55,290 bases of DNA from a virus. This document shows, one piece after another, positions 46,894-54,677 of this stretch. The first letter of the stretch is position 1; the number at the start of each line of letters is the position of its first letter. A model generated the notes under the pieces. It saw only the letters and a program-made list of their open reading frames with translations. It ran no database searches and had not been told where the DNA came from. A program made the translations under genes and the position numbers. Where the stretch lies: IMG/VR virus record IMGVR_UViG_3300046373_000115, positions 1 to 55,290 of that record, one strand, 5' to 3'.

Positions 46894-47127
46894 TCACAGT
46901 TCACCAGCTTCGCCGGGGTGCGTGTCACCGCCCAGGTGAACGGGCGCGGCCGGGCTTACCCCCGGCTCGGTCGCGCCCAAGCCCATAGCGATGTAGCCCG
47001 CAGCGACGCGGGACCATCTCGCCGCGATCTTTTCGAGACCCCCGTGATCGCCAAGTCGGCGCGCGGCCGCTCGATTTCGGCCCGCCGCGACCCCCGCTCG
47101 GATCGCGCCGCCTATCCAGTCTTCCAT
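46894..47127 (-). CDS. Hypothetical protein on the opposite strand
   Basis: The ATG at 47127 has GGGGA six bases upstream. The 77-residue product begins MEDWIGGAIRAGVAAGRNRA and contains KIAARWSRVAAGYIAMG, a small basic helical protein. A forward frame covers the same bases but is low in hydrophobic residues and very rich in Arg and Ser, so the reverse frame is preferred. The gene lies between cro and the right operon. Confidence 0.45.
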   Translation of the reverse strand: MEDWIGGAIRAGVAAGRNRAAARRLGDHGGLEKIAARWSRVAAGYIAMGLGATEPGVSPAAPVHLGGDTHPGEAGEL

Positions 47128-47219
47128 CACCAGTCCCCACCGGTCGTCGCGAACTGCGACCGGCGGAACATGCGCGCCGCAGCGCAGCAAATCACCTTGC
47201 ACAACGGAGCCATCGCGCA

Positions 47220-47672
47220 ATGAAGGCCCTCGAATTCGAGCCTGCCATGCTCAAGGCGTTGTTCAAGCAGCTGGTCGCCGCGATCGGCACCCAGGACGCT
47301 TGCGCCGCCTACCTCAACATCACCCGCCAGCGCGTCGGCCAGCTGCTCAGCCTGAGCGAGGACCACACCGGCGACATCCCGACTTGGGGGCAGGTCTTCA
47401 CGCTGGAGAAGGCGCTGGAGCGGTCGGTGGTCTTCGCTGGCCTTGCCAAGTTGGTTCAGGGCGAGCCGGCGGAAGACCTCATGGCGACTTCAGTCGACTG
47501 CTCGCTGGCCTCGGCCGCCGCCATGGGAGCCATCGTCGAGATGCGCGCCGACGGGGTTGAGGAGCCGCACGAGCAGAAGCGGGCCGAGGAGACCGCGCGC
47601 GAGAACTTCCTGAAGGCCCAGCGCCATCTTGAGGCGGTGCTGGCCCGTCGCAACATCCGGGCGGTGTCGTGA
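47220..47672 (+). CDS. Putative CII-like regulatory protein
   Basis: The 150-residue product has a helix-turn-helix region (GTQDACAAYLNITRQRVGQL) followed by a helical part. The C-terminus is rich in Glu and Arg. It is the first gene of the right operon after cro, the position of CII-type regulators. No direct match to CII is visible. It may sense or set the lysogenic decision, inferred from position. Confidence 0.6.
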   Translation: MKALEFEPAMLKALFKQLVAAIGTQDACAAYLNITRQRVGQLLSLSEDHTGDIPTWGQVFTLEKALERSVVFAGLAKLVQGEPAEDLMATSVDCSLASAAAMGAIVEMRADGVEEPHEQKRAEETARENFLKAQRHLEAVLARRNIRAVS

Positions 47673-47977
47673 TGAGCGGGACGCTGCCTGACGATCGTCG
47701 CCCGATCATCGTCATGGTCGGCTCTGCCTTCTCTCTGACCGCCGCTGTGACGGAGGCCTTGTCGCGCCATGAGGTGCACATCGTCTCGCCTGACGTGGTT
47801 CTGGAGACCGATCAACGCGGAATGCCGACTCCGGTCGACACGGTCCGGATGATCGAGATGATCCAGCGCCCGGAGATGCGCGCCGAGGTCTTCTTGCCGC
47901 CGCCGGAGCGCCCGTGGAAGCAGAAGCGCTCGCGCAACTTCAAGCGCTCGCAGAAGCGGGGTCGCCGCCATGCGTGA
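47672..47977 (+). CDS. Hypothetical protein with basic C-terminus
   Basis: The ATG at 47672 overlaps the upstream TGA (TGATG). The 101-residue product has a hydrophobic strand and helix near the start (PIIVMVGSAFSLTAAVTEAL). It ends in a strongly basic tail (KQKRSRNFKRSQKRGRRHA) that could bind nucleic acid. No family is recognised. Confidence 0.55.
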   Translation: MSGTLPDDRRPIIVMVGSAFSLTAAVTEALSRHEVHIVSPDVVLETDQRGMPTPVDTVRMIEMIQRPEMRAEVFLPPPERPWKQKRSRNFKRSQKRGRRHA

Positions 47978-48071
47978 TCCGCGCTTTCCCGTCGCCTTCG
48001 CTGCAGCGCTGTCCGCCGCTCTCTGGCTGACCATCTGCACCCTCGTTTCCGTCATCCGCAGATCGCTCTGA
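47970..48071 (+). CDS. Tiny single-span membrane protein (33 residues)
   Basis: The ATG at 47970 overlaps the end of the upstream gene in another frame. The product has one hydrophobic helix (AFAAALSAALWLTICTLVSVI) with Arg residues on both sides. A terminator follows the stop. It resembles the tiny membrane proteins of the leftward operon in size. Function unknown. Confidence 0.45.
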   Translation: MRDPRFPVAFAAALSAALWLTICTLVSVIRRSL

Positions 48072-48078
48072 CGGGCCT

Positions 48079-48104
48079 AGCCGCAAGCGCTGGGCGGCTT
48101 TTTC
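48079..48104 (+). terminator. Terminator inside the right operon
   Basis: AGCCGC (48079-48084) pairs with GCGGCT (48094-48099), followed by TTTTTCC. It would reduce transcription from the regulatory genes into the replication genes unless overcome by antitermination. Confidence 0.75.
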
Positions 48105-48127
48105 CAGCGTATCTGAAGGAGGCCTCG

Positions 48128-48841
48128 ATGGCCCGTAAGCCCAAAGATGATAGCGAGCCGCCCAAGGCCGGTCACAACAATCCGCCGCTGACGAAGGAAG
48201 ATCGCGCGGCGCTGCTGGTCCACCACGTCGCCAAGCTTCGCGGCCAACTCGGCGAGATCGAGATCGCCCGCGCGCCGTTCAAGGCGGCGCAGGAAGCCCT
48301 GACCGATCTGGTCAACACCGCCAAGGGCGACCTAGGCAAGGCCTACAGCCGCAAGCGCCTGCTGGCCCTGTGCGAAGACGTCGGCTCGCGTCTCCGCGAT
48401 CTGGCCAAGGAAGAAGAACAGCGCTTCCAGGACCGCGTAGCCCTCGGCCTGCCGGTCTTCGGCGTCCAGCAAGACCTGTTCGGCGGCAACGCCTCGGCCA
48501 TGCCGCAGGAAAAGCGCGACGAGTTCGAATGGCAGTCGGACGGCTTCCTGGCCGGCCGTCGCGGCGACGAGCGCAAGGCCCCCGAGGGCTGTCCGCCTCG
48601 CATGGATCAGTTCTGGCTCACCGGCTACGACCTGGGCCAGGCCGAGACCGTGAAGTCCTTCTCCAAGGTCGAGGAGATGATCTCGGCCCGCACGCCGAAA
48701 GAGCCCGAGCCCGAGCCGACCGAGTTCGACCCCGACAAGGAGGCTCGTGCCCTGAAGAAGAGCGGCTTCCTCGACACCACGGCGCCGGACGATGACGACG
48801 ACAGCGAACACGCTCAACCCGAACTGGCGGCGGCCGAGTAA
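48128..48841 (+). CDS. Protein with RMF-like segment
   Basis: The 237-residue product has a charged N-terminus (KAGHNNPPLTKEDRAA) and a helical middle. Near residues 138-172 there is a segment resembling ribosome modulation factor: FLAGRRGD, CPPRMDQFWLTGYDLG (Gly-x-x-Ala-Gly spacing, Cys-Pro and a W-x-x-G-Y-x-x-G end). The C-terminus is acidic. In bacteria RMF makes inactive ribosome dimers. A phage version might bind ribosomes, but similarity is limited to this short part. It overlaps rusA by one base. Confidence 0.6.
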   Translation: MARKPKDDSEPPKAGHNNPPLTKEDRAALLVHHVAKLRGQLGEIEIARAPFKAAQEALTDLVNTAKGDLGKAYSRKRLLALCEDVGSRLRDLAKEEEQRFQDRVALGLPVFGVQQDLFGGNASAMPQEKRDEFEWQSDGFLAGRRGDERKAPEGCPPRMDQFWLTGYDLGQAETVKSFSKVEEMISARTPKEPEPEPTEFDPDKEARALKKSGFLDTTAPDDDDDSEHAQPELAAAE

Positions 48842-49275
48842 TGGCGCCGCTGGCCTTCTCCGTGACGATCGATCCGCGCGGAAAGGGGCGCCCTCGCACA
48901 GCCGTGCGCGGGAACCACGCCACGATCTACACGGACTCCCGAACCCGCGCCTATGAGGCCAAGGTCCGTGGCGTCGCTGAGAAGGCCATGGCCGGCGCGC
49001 CGCCGCTCGAGGGCCCGCTGGCGGTGTCCCTCCGGTTTCGGCTGCCGATCCCTGTCAGCTACTCGAAGAAGCGCCGCGCCGCGATCCTGGCGGGCCAGGA
49101 GCCGTTCTACGGCCAATTCGACGCCGACAACCTCGGCAAGGCTCTGCTGGACGCCTTCAACGCCGTCGTCTTCGTCGACGACAAGCAGATCACCCAGCTG
49201 ATGATCATCAAGACCCCCGCCGAGCGCGGCGGCGTCGACATCCACATCACCCCCATTTCAGGAGCTGCCGCGTGA
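48841..49275 (+). CDS. rusA: RusA-like Holliday junction resolvase
   Basis: The 144-residue product has the RusA layout: GKGRPRTAVRG near the N-terminus, FDADNLGKALLDAFN with the metal-binding Asp residues, and VFVDDKQITQL with two more Asp. It resolves branched DNA produced by replication and recombination before packaging. The gene is coupled to its neighbours by short overlaps. Confidence 0.9.
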   Translation: MAPLAFSVTIDPRGKGRPRTAVRGNHATIYTDSRTRAYEAKVRGVAEKAMAGAPPLEGPLAVSLRFRLPIPVSYSKKRRAAILAGQEPFYGQFDADNLGKALLDAFNAVVFVDDKQITQLMIIKTPAERGGVDIHITPISGAAA

Positions 49276-49736
49276 ACCAGCCTCGCGTGATCGACCTTTC
49301 GCGCCCGCGCGCGCCCGACCTGGCCCCCGAGCCTCGCTTCAGACGGACTGCGCAGGACAACAAGCATGCGCGGCCCTGGCGTCAGCCGAACGACGGCCCG
49401 GGCTGTCTGGAAGAGCGCCAGCGCAAGTCGGACGCCATCCGCGCCGTGATGATCAAGCCGACCACCAGCACCAACCGCGACAGCCATGCCGCCCGGTCGG
49501 CGGCCTTCGAGGAGCGGATGCTCCAGGCGCTTCACAACATCGCCGCCGGCGCCGAGATCCTGAACGACATCGCCGAGCCGATGAACGTCGGGATCGAGCG
49601 GGTGCGAGACCTCCTCGCCGAAGCGCTGCGACGCGGCTTGGTGAGCAAGAAGCCCCTTCCACAGCAGGGCCGGACCTTCAACGTCTGGGCGCTCACCGAG
49701 GCGGGCCTGGCCCTGGTCGGCGGGGTCGGCCAATGA
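49272..49736 (+). CDS. Winged-helix DNA-binding protein
   Basis: The GTG start overlaps the upstream stop. The first ~75 residues of the 154 are basic and unstructured. The C-terminal part is a winged-helix-type domain (EPMNVGIERVRDLLAEALRR, GLVSKKPLP, FNVWALTEAGLALV), similar to MarR/phage-type small regulators. It likely binds DNA. The target is not known. Confidence 0.62.
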   Translation: MNQPRVIDLSRPRAPDLAPEPRFRRTAQDNKHARPWRQPNDGPGCLEERQRKSDAIRAVMIKPTTSTNRDSHAARSAAFEERMLQALHNIAAGAEILNDIAEPMNVGIERVRDLLAEALRRGLVSKKPLPQQGRTFNVWALTEAGLALVGGVGQ

Positions 49737-50368
49737 GGAACGAGGACACATTCACGTGGCCAGAACCGGCCGTTGACCGCCTGAAGGCGATGTATCTGGC
49801 CGGGCAGTCTGCCGCCCAAACAGCCAAAGCGATCTCCGCCGAGTTCGGGGCCTCGATTTCGCGCCTTGCCGTCTCGGGGAAAATCAATCGCCTTGGCCTG
49901 TCGCGGACCGTGACGCAGGCGAACGAAGCACAGAAGGCGCACGGGGCTCGCCGGGCGGCCGCGCGCAACCTGAAAGCGCCGCCGGTCCCCAAGGGCCCGC
50001 CCAATCCTGTCGGGGCCAATGCGTCGCGCACCTATGAGGCGCCTCCGGTAGATGGCCCGCTGACCGACCGTCAGAAGGCCGTCGATGCGATCGCCATCTC
50101 GCCGAAGGTCATGCTCGATCCGGCATGGGGTGGTTGCCGGTGGCCGCTCTATCGGACGACCTCCGATGGAACGCCGCTGTCGTGCTGCAACGATCGCCCG
50201 GCCGGCAAGCAATACTGCCCAGGGCATCATCGCCTCGCTTTCCAGGCCACCCGCCCGGCGGACGCTAAGGCCAATGACGCCAAGACCAGGGCGGAGAACG
50301 TCCAGCGCTCCGGCGCGCGTCTTGGAGCGACCCGGCACTTCAACACCCCGATCGCGGTGGCGTCGTGA
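49733..50368 (+). CDS. GcrA-like cell-cycle regulator homologue
   Basis: The 211-residue product has the GcrA layout. An N-terminal helix-turn-helix (residues ~10-58, with AVSGKINRLGLSRTV, cf. the GKxHRLGL pattern of GcrA) precedes a long basic linker. A C-terminal Cys/His part has GGCRWPLY, LSCCNDRP and YCPGHHRLAF. GcrA in Caulobacterales binds RNA polymerase sigma70 and acts at promoters with methylated GANTC sites. The phage copy may redirect that system. Its linker is longer than in host GcrA. Confidence 0.82.
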   Translation: MRNEDTFTWPEPAVDRLKAMYLAGQSAAQTAKAISAEFGASISRLAVSGKINRLGLSRTVTQANEAQKAHGARRAAARNLKAPPVPKGPPNPVGANASRTYEAPPVDGPLTDRQKAVDAIAISPKVMLDPAWGGCRWPLYRTTSDGTPLSCCNDRPAGKQYCPGHHRLAFQATRPADAKANDAKTRAENVQRSGARLGATRHFNTPIAVAS

Positions 50369-50640
50369 TCCAGAACAGCACCCTCCAGAAGCTGACCGAC
50401 GACGACATCCGCGAGATCCTGCTGACGCCGATGGATGTCGGCCACACAGATCTCGCCAAGCGCTACGACATCTCGTCGACACGGGTCGCCAGCATTCGGA
50501 ACCGCAAGAGCTTCCGCGCCATCGCCCTGGCCAAGGAGCTTGGCCTCTTGCCGCTGTCGCCGAAGCGGTGCGTTTGGGCCGCCCACACCAGGGGCAAGGC
50601 CAGCATCACGGTCACCGCCAGTGCGGCGAGGCGCGCATGA
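50365..50640 (+). CDS. Small helix-turn-helix-like protein
   Basis: The GTG start overlaps the upstream stop. The 91-residue product has TDDDIREILLTPMDVGHTDL and AKRYDISSTRVASIRNRKSF, a helix-turn-helix-like order with a basic recognition helix. The remaining ~35 residues are basic. It is probably a DNA-binding protein. The partner or site is unknown. Confidence 0.6.
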   Translation: MIQNSTLQKLTDDDIREILLTPMDVGHTDLAKRYDISSTRVASIRNRKSFRAIALAKELGLLPLSPKRCVWAAHTRGKASITVTASAARRA

Positions 50641-50861
50641 GCGGCGTGATCGACGACATGGCCCACGCGACGATCAGCCGAGCGGCCGGGGAGTGCGGCG
50701 CGCGCAAGCCCTTCCTTCTGGCCATCATCCGGATCGCCGTCGAGATGCTGTCCGAGATGATCGGCTTCGACGAAACCGCCCGGTACCTCGCCCCGATGGC
50801 GCACACCTACGCGCGGAAGGCGGCGTCGCTCGGCACGGCCGGCGGGAGGAACCGCCGATGA
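50637..50861 (+). CDS. Small hypothetical protein
   Basis: The ATG at 50637 overlaps the upstream stop by ATGA. The 74-residue product is helical, with two weakly hydrophobic helices (PFLLAIIRIAVEMLSEMIGF, and a shorter one) and a basic end. It may be an early regulator or membrane-associated protein. No family is recognised. Confidence 0.55.
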   Translation: MSGVIDDMAHATISRAAGECGARKPFLLAIIRIAVEMLSEMIGFDETARYLAPMAHTYARKAASLGTAGGRNRR

Positions 50862-51070
50862 TCCTTCAGCCCTCCGTTCAATCGGCCATCGACCGCGGAC
50901 TCCGCACGTCCGAGGAAATCCAGATCGAACACGCCCGACTGCGCGGTGACTTCGAAGCAGTCCTGCGTCTCGTCGGCTTCAAGGGTCTGGACAAGATCAT
51001 CGCCACCGAGCGGCAGCGTCTGGCTGAGCGCTTCCCCCTTCAGTCTCGATCGGAGGGTTTCATCTCGTGA
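50858..51070 (+). CDS. Small hypothetical protein
   Basis: The ATG at 50858 overlaps the upstream stop by ATGA and has GGGAGGA upstream. The 70-residue product is helical and charged (TSEEIQIEHARLRGDFEAVL). The next gene overlaps it by four bases. Function unknown. Confidence 0.55.
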   Translation: MILQPSVQSAIDRGLRTSEEIQIEHARLRGDFEAVLRLVGFKGLDKIIATERQRLAERFPLQSRSEGFIS

Positions 51071-51396
51071 CCCCGAAAGAACAACAGACCCTCGACGCCT
51101 TGCGCCGCTTGACCGTCGGCGCAGTGTCACCGTCCCTGGATGTGATCGCCTCCGAGATCGGCTCCAGCAAGAGCCACGTTCACAAGCACCTCGCCAGCCT
51201 GAAGGCCAAGGGCGTTGTCGACTGGAAGCCGCGATCCTGGCGCTCAATCACCATCGTCCGCGAAGGCCCCACCCGCGAGCAGATGGCCCGCTGGTCCTCG
51301 GCCGAGCTGAGCCGGGTTCGCGCCGAGGCCTACGCGATCCTCGATGAGCGGCTGGACCAACCGGCGGGCGCCGGCCATCGGCGGGTGTCGGCATGA
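51067..51396 (+). CDS. LexA-type winged helix-turn-helix protein without protease domain
   Basis: The GTG start overlaps the upstream stop. The 109-residue product matches the N-terminal DNA-binding domain of LexA (MTPKEQQTLDALRRLT, VIASEIGSSKSHVHKHLASL, then KGVVDWKPRSWRSI). It lacks the S24 peptidase domain, so it should not respond to the SOS signal by cleavage. It may repress or compete at SOS-type or own promoters. It precedes a methyltransferase gene. Confidence 0.78.
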   Translation: MTPKEQQTLDALRRLTVGAVSPSLDVIASEIGSSKSHVHKHLASLKAKGVVDWKPRSWRSITIVREGPTREQMARWSSAELSRVRAEAYAILDERLDQPAGAGHRRVSA

Positions 51397-52166
51397 CCTT
51401 CCGCACGGAAATCATCGGCGACGCGACGCTCTACCTGGGTGACACCTTTGATGTCATGCCGACCCTGTCCGGCATCGACCATGTGATCGGCGACCCGCCA
51501 TACGAGAAGGAGGCCCACAAGCAGGGCCGGCGGACGCAGGCTTCAGTGAAGCGCGGCGAGAACGCCGACCTCGATTTCGACGCGATCACCGAAGATCAAC
51601 GCCTTCGAACGGCCGCTGAAGGCGTCCGCCTGTCCCGTGGCTGGTTGCTGCTGTTTTGTCAGGCCGAGGCGGCTGGCGTCTGGCGCGACGCCATCGAGGC
51701 GGGTGGCGGCAAATACAAGCGCACCATGGTCTGGATCAAGCCGGACTCCACCCCCCAACTGAACGGGCAGATGCCCGCGCCTGGATACGAGAGCATGCCG
51801 CTGGCTTGGTGCGGCGCCGGTCACAGCAACTGGAATGGCGGCGGCAAGCGCGGGGTCTACACCCGCATGACCAACGCGCCTGACCGCCACGGCGTCCACA
51901 AGACCGAAAAGCCGGTCCTGCTAATGACGGACCTCATTGCCGACTTCACCCAGTACGGCCAGACGGTTCTGGACCCGTTTATGGGATCTGGCACCACGGG
52001 CGTTGCGTGCGCTCGGCTCGGACGGAAGTTCGTCGGCGTCGAGCTGAACGAAACGTATTTCGATATTGCCTGCCGACGGATCGAGCAGGCGTACATGCAG
52101 CCGCGCCTGTTCGCGGAGCCGCCGCCCAAGCCCGTCCAGACCTCCATGCTGGAGAGCTTTGGATGA
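51393..52166 (+). CDS. Beta-class DNA methyltransferase (N6-adenine or N4-cytosine)
   Basis: The 257-residue product has the catalytic DPPY at residues 34-37 before the AdoMet-binding FMGSGTTG at 196-203, the order of beta-class enzymes such as CcrM. A target-recognition part lies between (residues ~60-165). It overlaps the previous gene by ATGA. It is eight hundred to fifteen hundred bases downstream of the GcrA-like gene. The target site cannot be read from sequence. Confidence 0.85.
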   Translation: MTFRTEIIGDATLYLGDTFDVMPTLSGIDHVIGDPPYEKEAHKQGRRTQASVKRGENADLDFDAITEDQRLRTAAEGVRLSRGWLLLFCQAEAAGVWRDAIEAGGGKYKRTMVWIKPDSTPQLNGQMPAPGYESMPLAWCGAGHSNWNGGGKRGVYTRMTNAPDRHGVHKTEKPVLLMTDLIADFTQYGQTVLDPFMGSGTTGVACARLGRKFVGVELNETYFDIACRRIEQAYMQPRLFAEPPPKPVQTSMLESFG

Positions 52167-52357
52167 ACCGTTCCGACGTCCTCGCCGCCGCAAAGTTCTA
52201 CCACGACGGCCTCCGCCGCGAGGCTCGTGCGCGCCGCAAGCGCTACCCCGCCGCCGCTGAGCAGCTGACCCGTCTCGCCGCCCAGGTCGGCCGCCAGATG
52301 GAGGAGATCAAGCACGGCCCTCTGTTCGCTGAGACGCCAAAGGGAGACGCTGCATGA
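52163..52357 (+). CDS. Small basic hypothetical protein
   Basis: The ATG at 52163 overlaps the methyltransferase stop by ATGA. A longer frame upstream lies inside that gene. The 64-residue product is helical and basic (DGLRREARARRKRYPAAAEQ) with an acidic end, and is coupled to the next gene. It may bind nucleic acid. No family is recognised. Confidence 0.55.
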   Translation: MNRSDVLAAAKFYHDGLRREARARRKRYPAAAEQLTRLAAQVGRQMEEIKHGPLFAETPKGDAA

Positions 52358-53199
52358 TCGAGCCCGACCTCTTTGGCGGCCTGGCCGCTAGCCTGAAGCC
52401 TGCACCCGACCTCGACGAGAAGATCGCGGAGTCGCGCGAGATCATCGAGGCGATGCTGGCCAAGCATAACCCCGTCGCGGTGTTCGGCGCGTTCAGCGGT
52501 GGGCACGACAGTGCGTGCGCCACCCACCTGATCAGCCAGCACCCGCGCTTCGTGGGCGCCGTCGCGGTGAACACGACGATGGGCATTCCCGAGACGGCGG
52601 AATATCGCCGCAAGGTCGCCGGCCTCTATCAATGGACGTACACCGAGCTTTTCCCGCCGACCTCCTATCGGGAGATCGTGCTCGAGCACGGCTTCCCTGG
52701 ACCGGCCAGCCATCCGCACATGTATCGGCGGCTGAAGGAGCGCGCCCTGCGGCCCTTCGTGCAGGCCCAGAAGACGTCGTGGTTCAGCCGCGTCGCCTTC
52801 ATCTCCGGCGCGCGCCTTGGCGAGAGCGAACGCCGCTTCGGCACGGTGACGCCCATGTCGCGGGCTGGCGCGCTCGTCTGGTGCTCGCCGATCCTGAATT
52901 GGACCGACGCGGACAAGAACGCCTATATGGCCCGGTTCGATATCCCGCGAAATCCGGTCGTCGATCAGCTCTGCATGTCCGGCGAATGCCTGTGCGGCGC
53001 CTTCGCCGCGCCGGGCGAGATCGCGATCATCGAACACGCCTTCCCGAAGACCGGCGCCGAAATCCGCGCGCTTGAAGTCGAGGCAAAGGCCAAGGGCGTC
53101 CACTGCCATTGGGGCACGCGCCCGCCCGGCCGCCAACCCAAACCAGACCCGCGCCAGCTGGCCATGTGCCTGTCGTGCGTCGACCGGAGGCCTGCCTGA
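52354..53199 (+). CDS. PAPS reductase family protein
   Basis: The 281-residue product has the PP-loop FSGGHDSACATHL near residue 48, VNTTMGIPETAEY and ISGARLGESERR. The C-terminal part has cysteines in CMSGECLCG and CLSCV. This is the phage-type PAPS reductase/ATP pyrophosphatase family. Possible roles are sulphur transfer or adenylation of a substrate, or nucleic-acid modification, and none can be chosen. It lies between a methyltransferase and DnaB. Confidence 0.82.
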   Translation: MIEPDLFGGLAASLKPAPDLDEKIAESREIIEAMLAKHNPVAVFGAFSGGHDSACATHLISQHPRFVGAVAVNTTMGIPETAEYRRKVAGLYQWTYTELFPPTSYREIVLEHGFPGPASHPHMYRRLKERALRPFVQAQKTSWFSRVAFISGARLGESERRFGTVTPMSRAGALVWCSPILNWTDADKNAYMARFDIPRNPVVDQLCMSGECLCGAFAAPGEIAIIEHAFPKTGAEIRALEVEAKAKGVHCHWGTRPPGRQPKPDPRQLAMCLSCVDRRPA

Positions 53200-54677
53200 T
53201 GGACGGCGACATCGACTTCGCCCGGGCGCATGGGCTGGGGCAGGGGGCGGAGAGCGTTCAGGCGCCGCGCACCCTGCCGCACAGCCTGGAGGCTGAGCAT
53301 GCGTTCCTCGGCATCGCCCTGTATGAGAACGAGGCCCTGCACGGCATAGAGCCGCTGGAAGGTCGCCTGCTGTATGAGCCGTTCCACGGCCGCCTGCTGG
53401 ACGCCATCAACACCGCATTCCAGCACGGAGTGCTCGCCGAGCCGATCGGCTTGGCTGAGCGCTTCAAGGATGACCCAGCCTTCAAGGAGCTTGGCGGCCT
53501 TCGCTACCTGGCCGACCTCGTTGAGCATGCGCCGCCGGCCGCCAACATCCGCACCTATGCCGAGACGATCATCACGGCCGCCCGACGGCGGACCCTGATC
53601 GAAACCGGCGAGGCGATCATCGCTGGCGCCCGCGACGGCACGTCCAAGGTCGAGGACGTCCTATCCGAAGCCGAGCGAGCCATCCACGGCGCCACGGCGG
53701 CCGGCGGCGGCTCAGCCCGGTTCGTCCACTCAGGCGCGGCTGCGGCGGCTGTCCTCGATCGCTTGGACCACCCTGAAGAGGCCGAGGGCGTCTCGTGGGG
53801 TCTGGAACCAATGGACCGCCAGCTGGGCTCGATGCAGGCCGGAGACCTCGTCGTCCTGGGCGGTCGCACAAGCATGGGCAAGAGCGCCCTGGCCTCCGAC
53901 CTCGCCCTGAACATCGCCCTACAGGGCAAGGCCATCATCGAGGTCAACGGCGAGATGAGCATCGAGCAGATGACGCGCCGCCACCTGACCAGCCTGGCGT
54001 TCACCCGCTGCGGTTTCGACGCGCCCGGCTACAGCGACATCCGCAAGCGCATGATCAGCCCGAGCCAGCGCAAGATGCTGGAGAACGCCTCCAATGAGTT
54101 CGGCGGCCTGCCGGTGTCGATGCTGAAGCGCACCGGCCTAGGCCTCGGCGCGCTCCGGTCCCTGGTGCGTCGCGAGCGGGCCGTATGGGAGCGCAAGGGC
54201 GTAGAGCTGGGCGCCCTGATCGTCGACCACGTCGGCTTGATCAAGGCTGATGGCGGCGGCCGGTCCCGATACGAGGACCAGACGGCGGTCTCCAACGGCA
54301 TGAAGGAACTTGCCGACGAACTCGGCATCCCCGTCATCGCCCTGGCCCAGCTGAGCCGGGAGACCGAGAAGCGCGACAACAAGCGGCCCATCCTCTCCGA
54401 TTTGCGCGACTCCGGCGCCTGGGAGCAGGACGCCGACGTCGTGATCGGCATCTACCGAGACGCCTATTACGCCGCGCGCGAGCCGGAGCCCAAGGATGAT
54501 GGACGTCCGAATAGCTCCAGCACTTGGGCCGAATGGGACCAGCGCCGGCGATCCAAGACCATCGAAGCGATCGTGCTCAAAGCCCGCGAGGGCGAGTGCG
54601 GCACCGTAGAACTGTGGGGCGACATGCGGACAAACGCGATCCGCGCCTCCGAACCTGACCATGGGGGTTTCCTTTGA
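53199..54677 (+). CDS. dnaB: DnaB-like replicative helicase
   Basis: The ATG at 53199 overlaps the upstream stop (TGATG) and has GGAGG eight bases upstream. The frame is open upstream but inside the previous gene. The 492-residue protein has the DnaB N-terminal domain (PHSLEAEHAFLGIAL, FKELGGLRYLADLVEHAP) and a RecA-like C-terminal ATPase with GRTSMGKS (222-229) and IVDHVGLI, plus ALAQLSRETEKRD and LRDSGAWEQDADVV. It unwinds phage DNA at the fork and is probably loaded by the initiator encoded next. Confidence 0.93.
   Translation: MDGDIDFARAHGLGQGAESVQAPRTLPHSLEAEHAFLGIALYENEALHGIEPLEGRLLYEPFHGRLLDAINTAFQHGVLAEPIGLAERFKDDPAFKELGGLRYLADLVEHAPPAANIRTYAETIITAARRRTLIETGEAIIAGARDGTSKVEDVLSEAERAIHGATAAGGGSARFVHSGAAAAAVLDRLDHPEEAEGVSWGLEPMDRQLGSMQAGDLVVLGGRTSMGKSALASDLALNIALQGKAIIEVNGEMSIEQMTRRHLTSLAFTRCGFDAPGYSDIRKRMISPSQRKMLENASNEFGGLPVSMLKRTGLGLGALRSLVRRERAVWERKGVELGALIVDHVGLIKADGGGRSRYEDQTAVSNGMKELADELGIPVIALAQLSRETEKRDNKRPILSDLRDSGAWEQDADVVIGIYRDAYYAAREPEPKDDGRPNSSSTWAEWDQRRRSKTIEAIVLKAREGECGTVELWGDMRTNAIRASEPDHGGFL

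Noticed and set aside
46777-47223. A 148-codon forward frame ending at the start of the right operon
   Set aside because: Its product is dominated by Arg, Ser and Ala with few hydrophobic residues. The reverse frame over 46894-47127 has a ribosome site and a natural composition. I kept the reverse gene at modest confidence.
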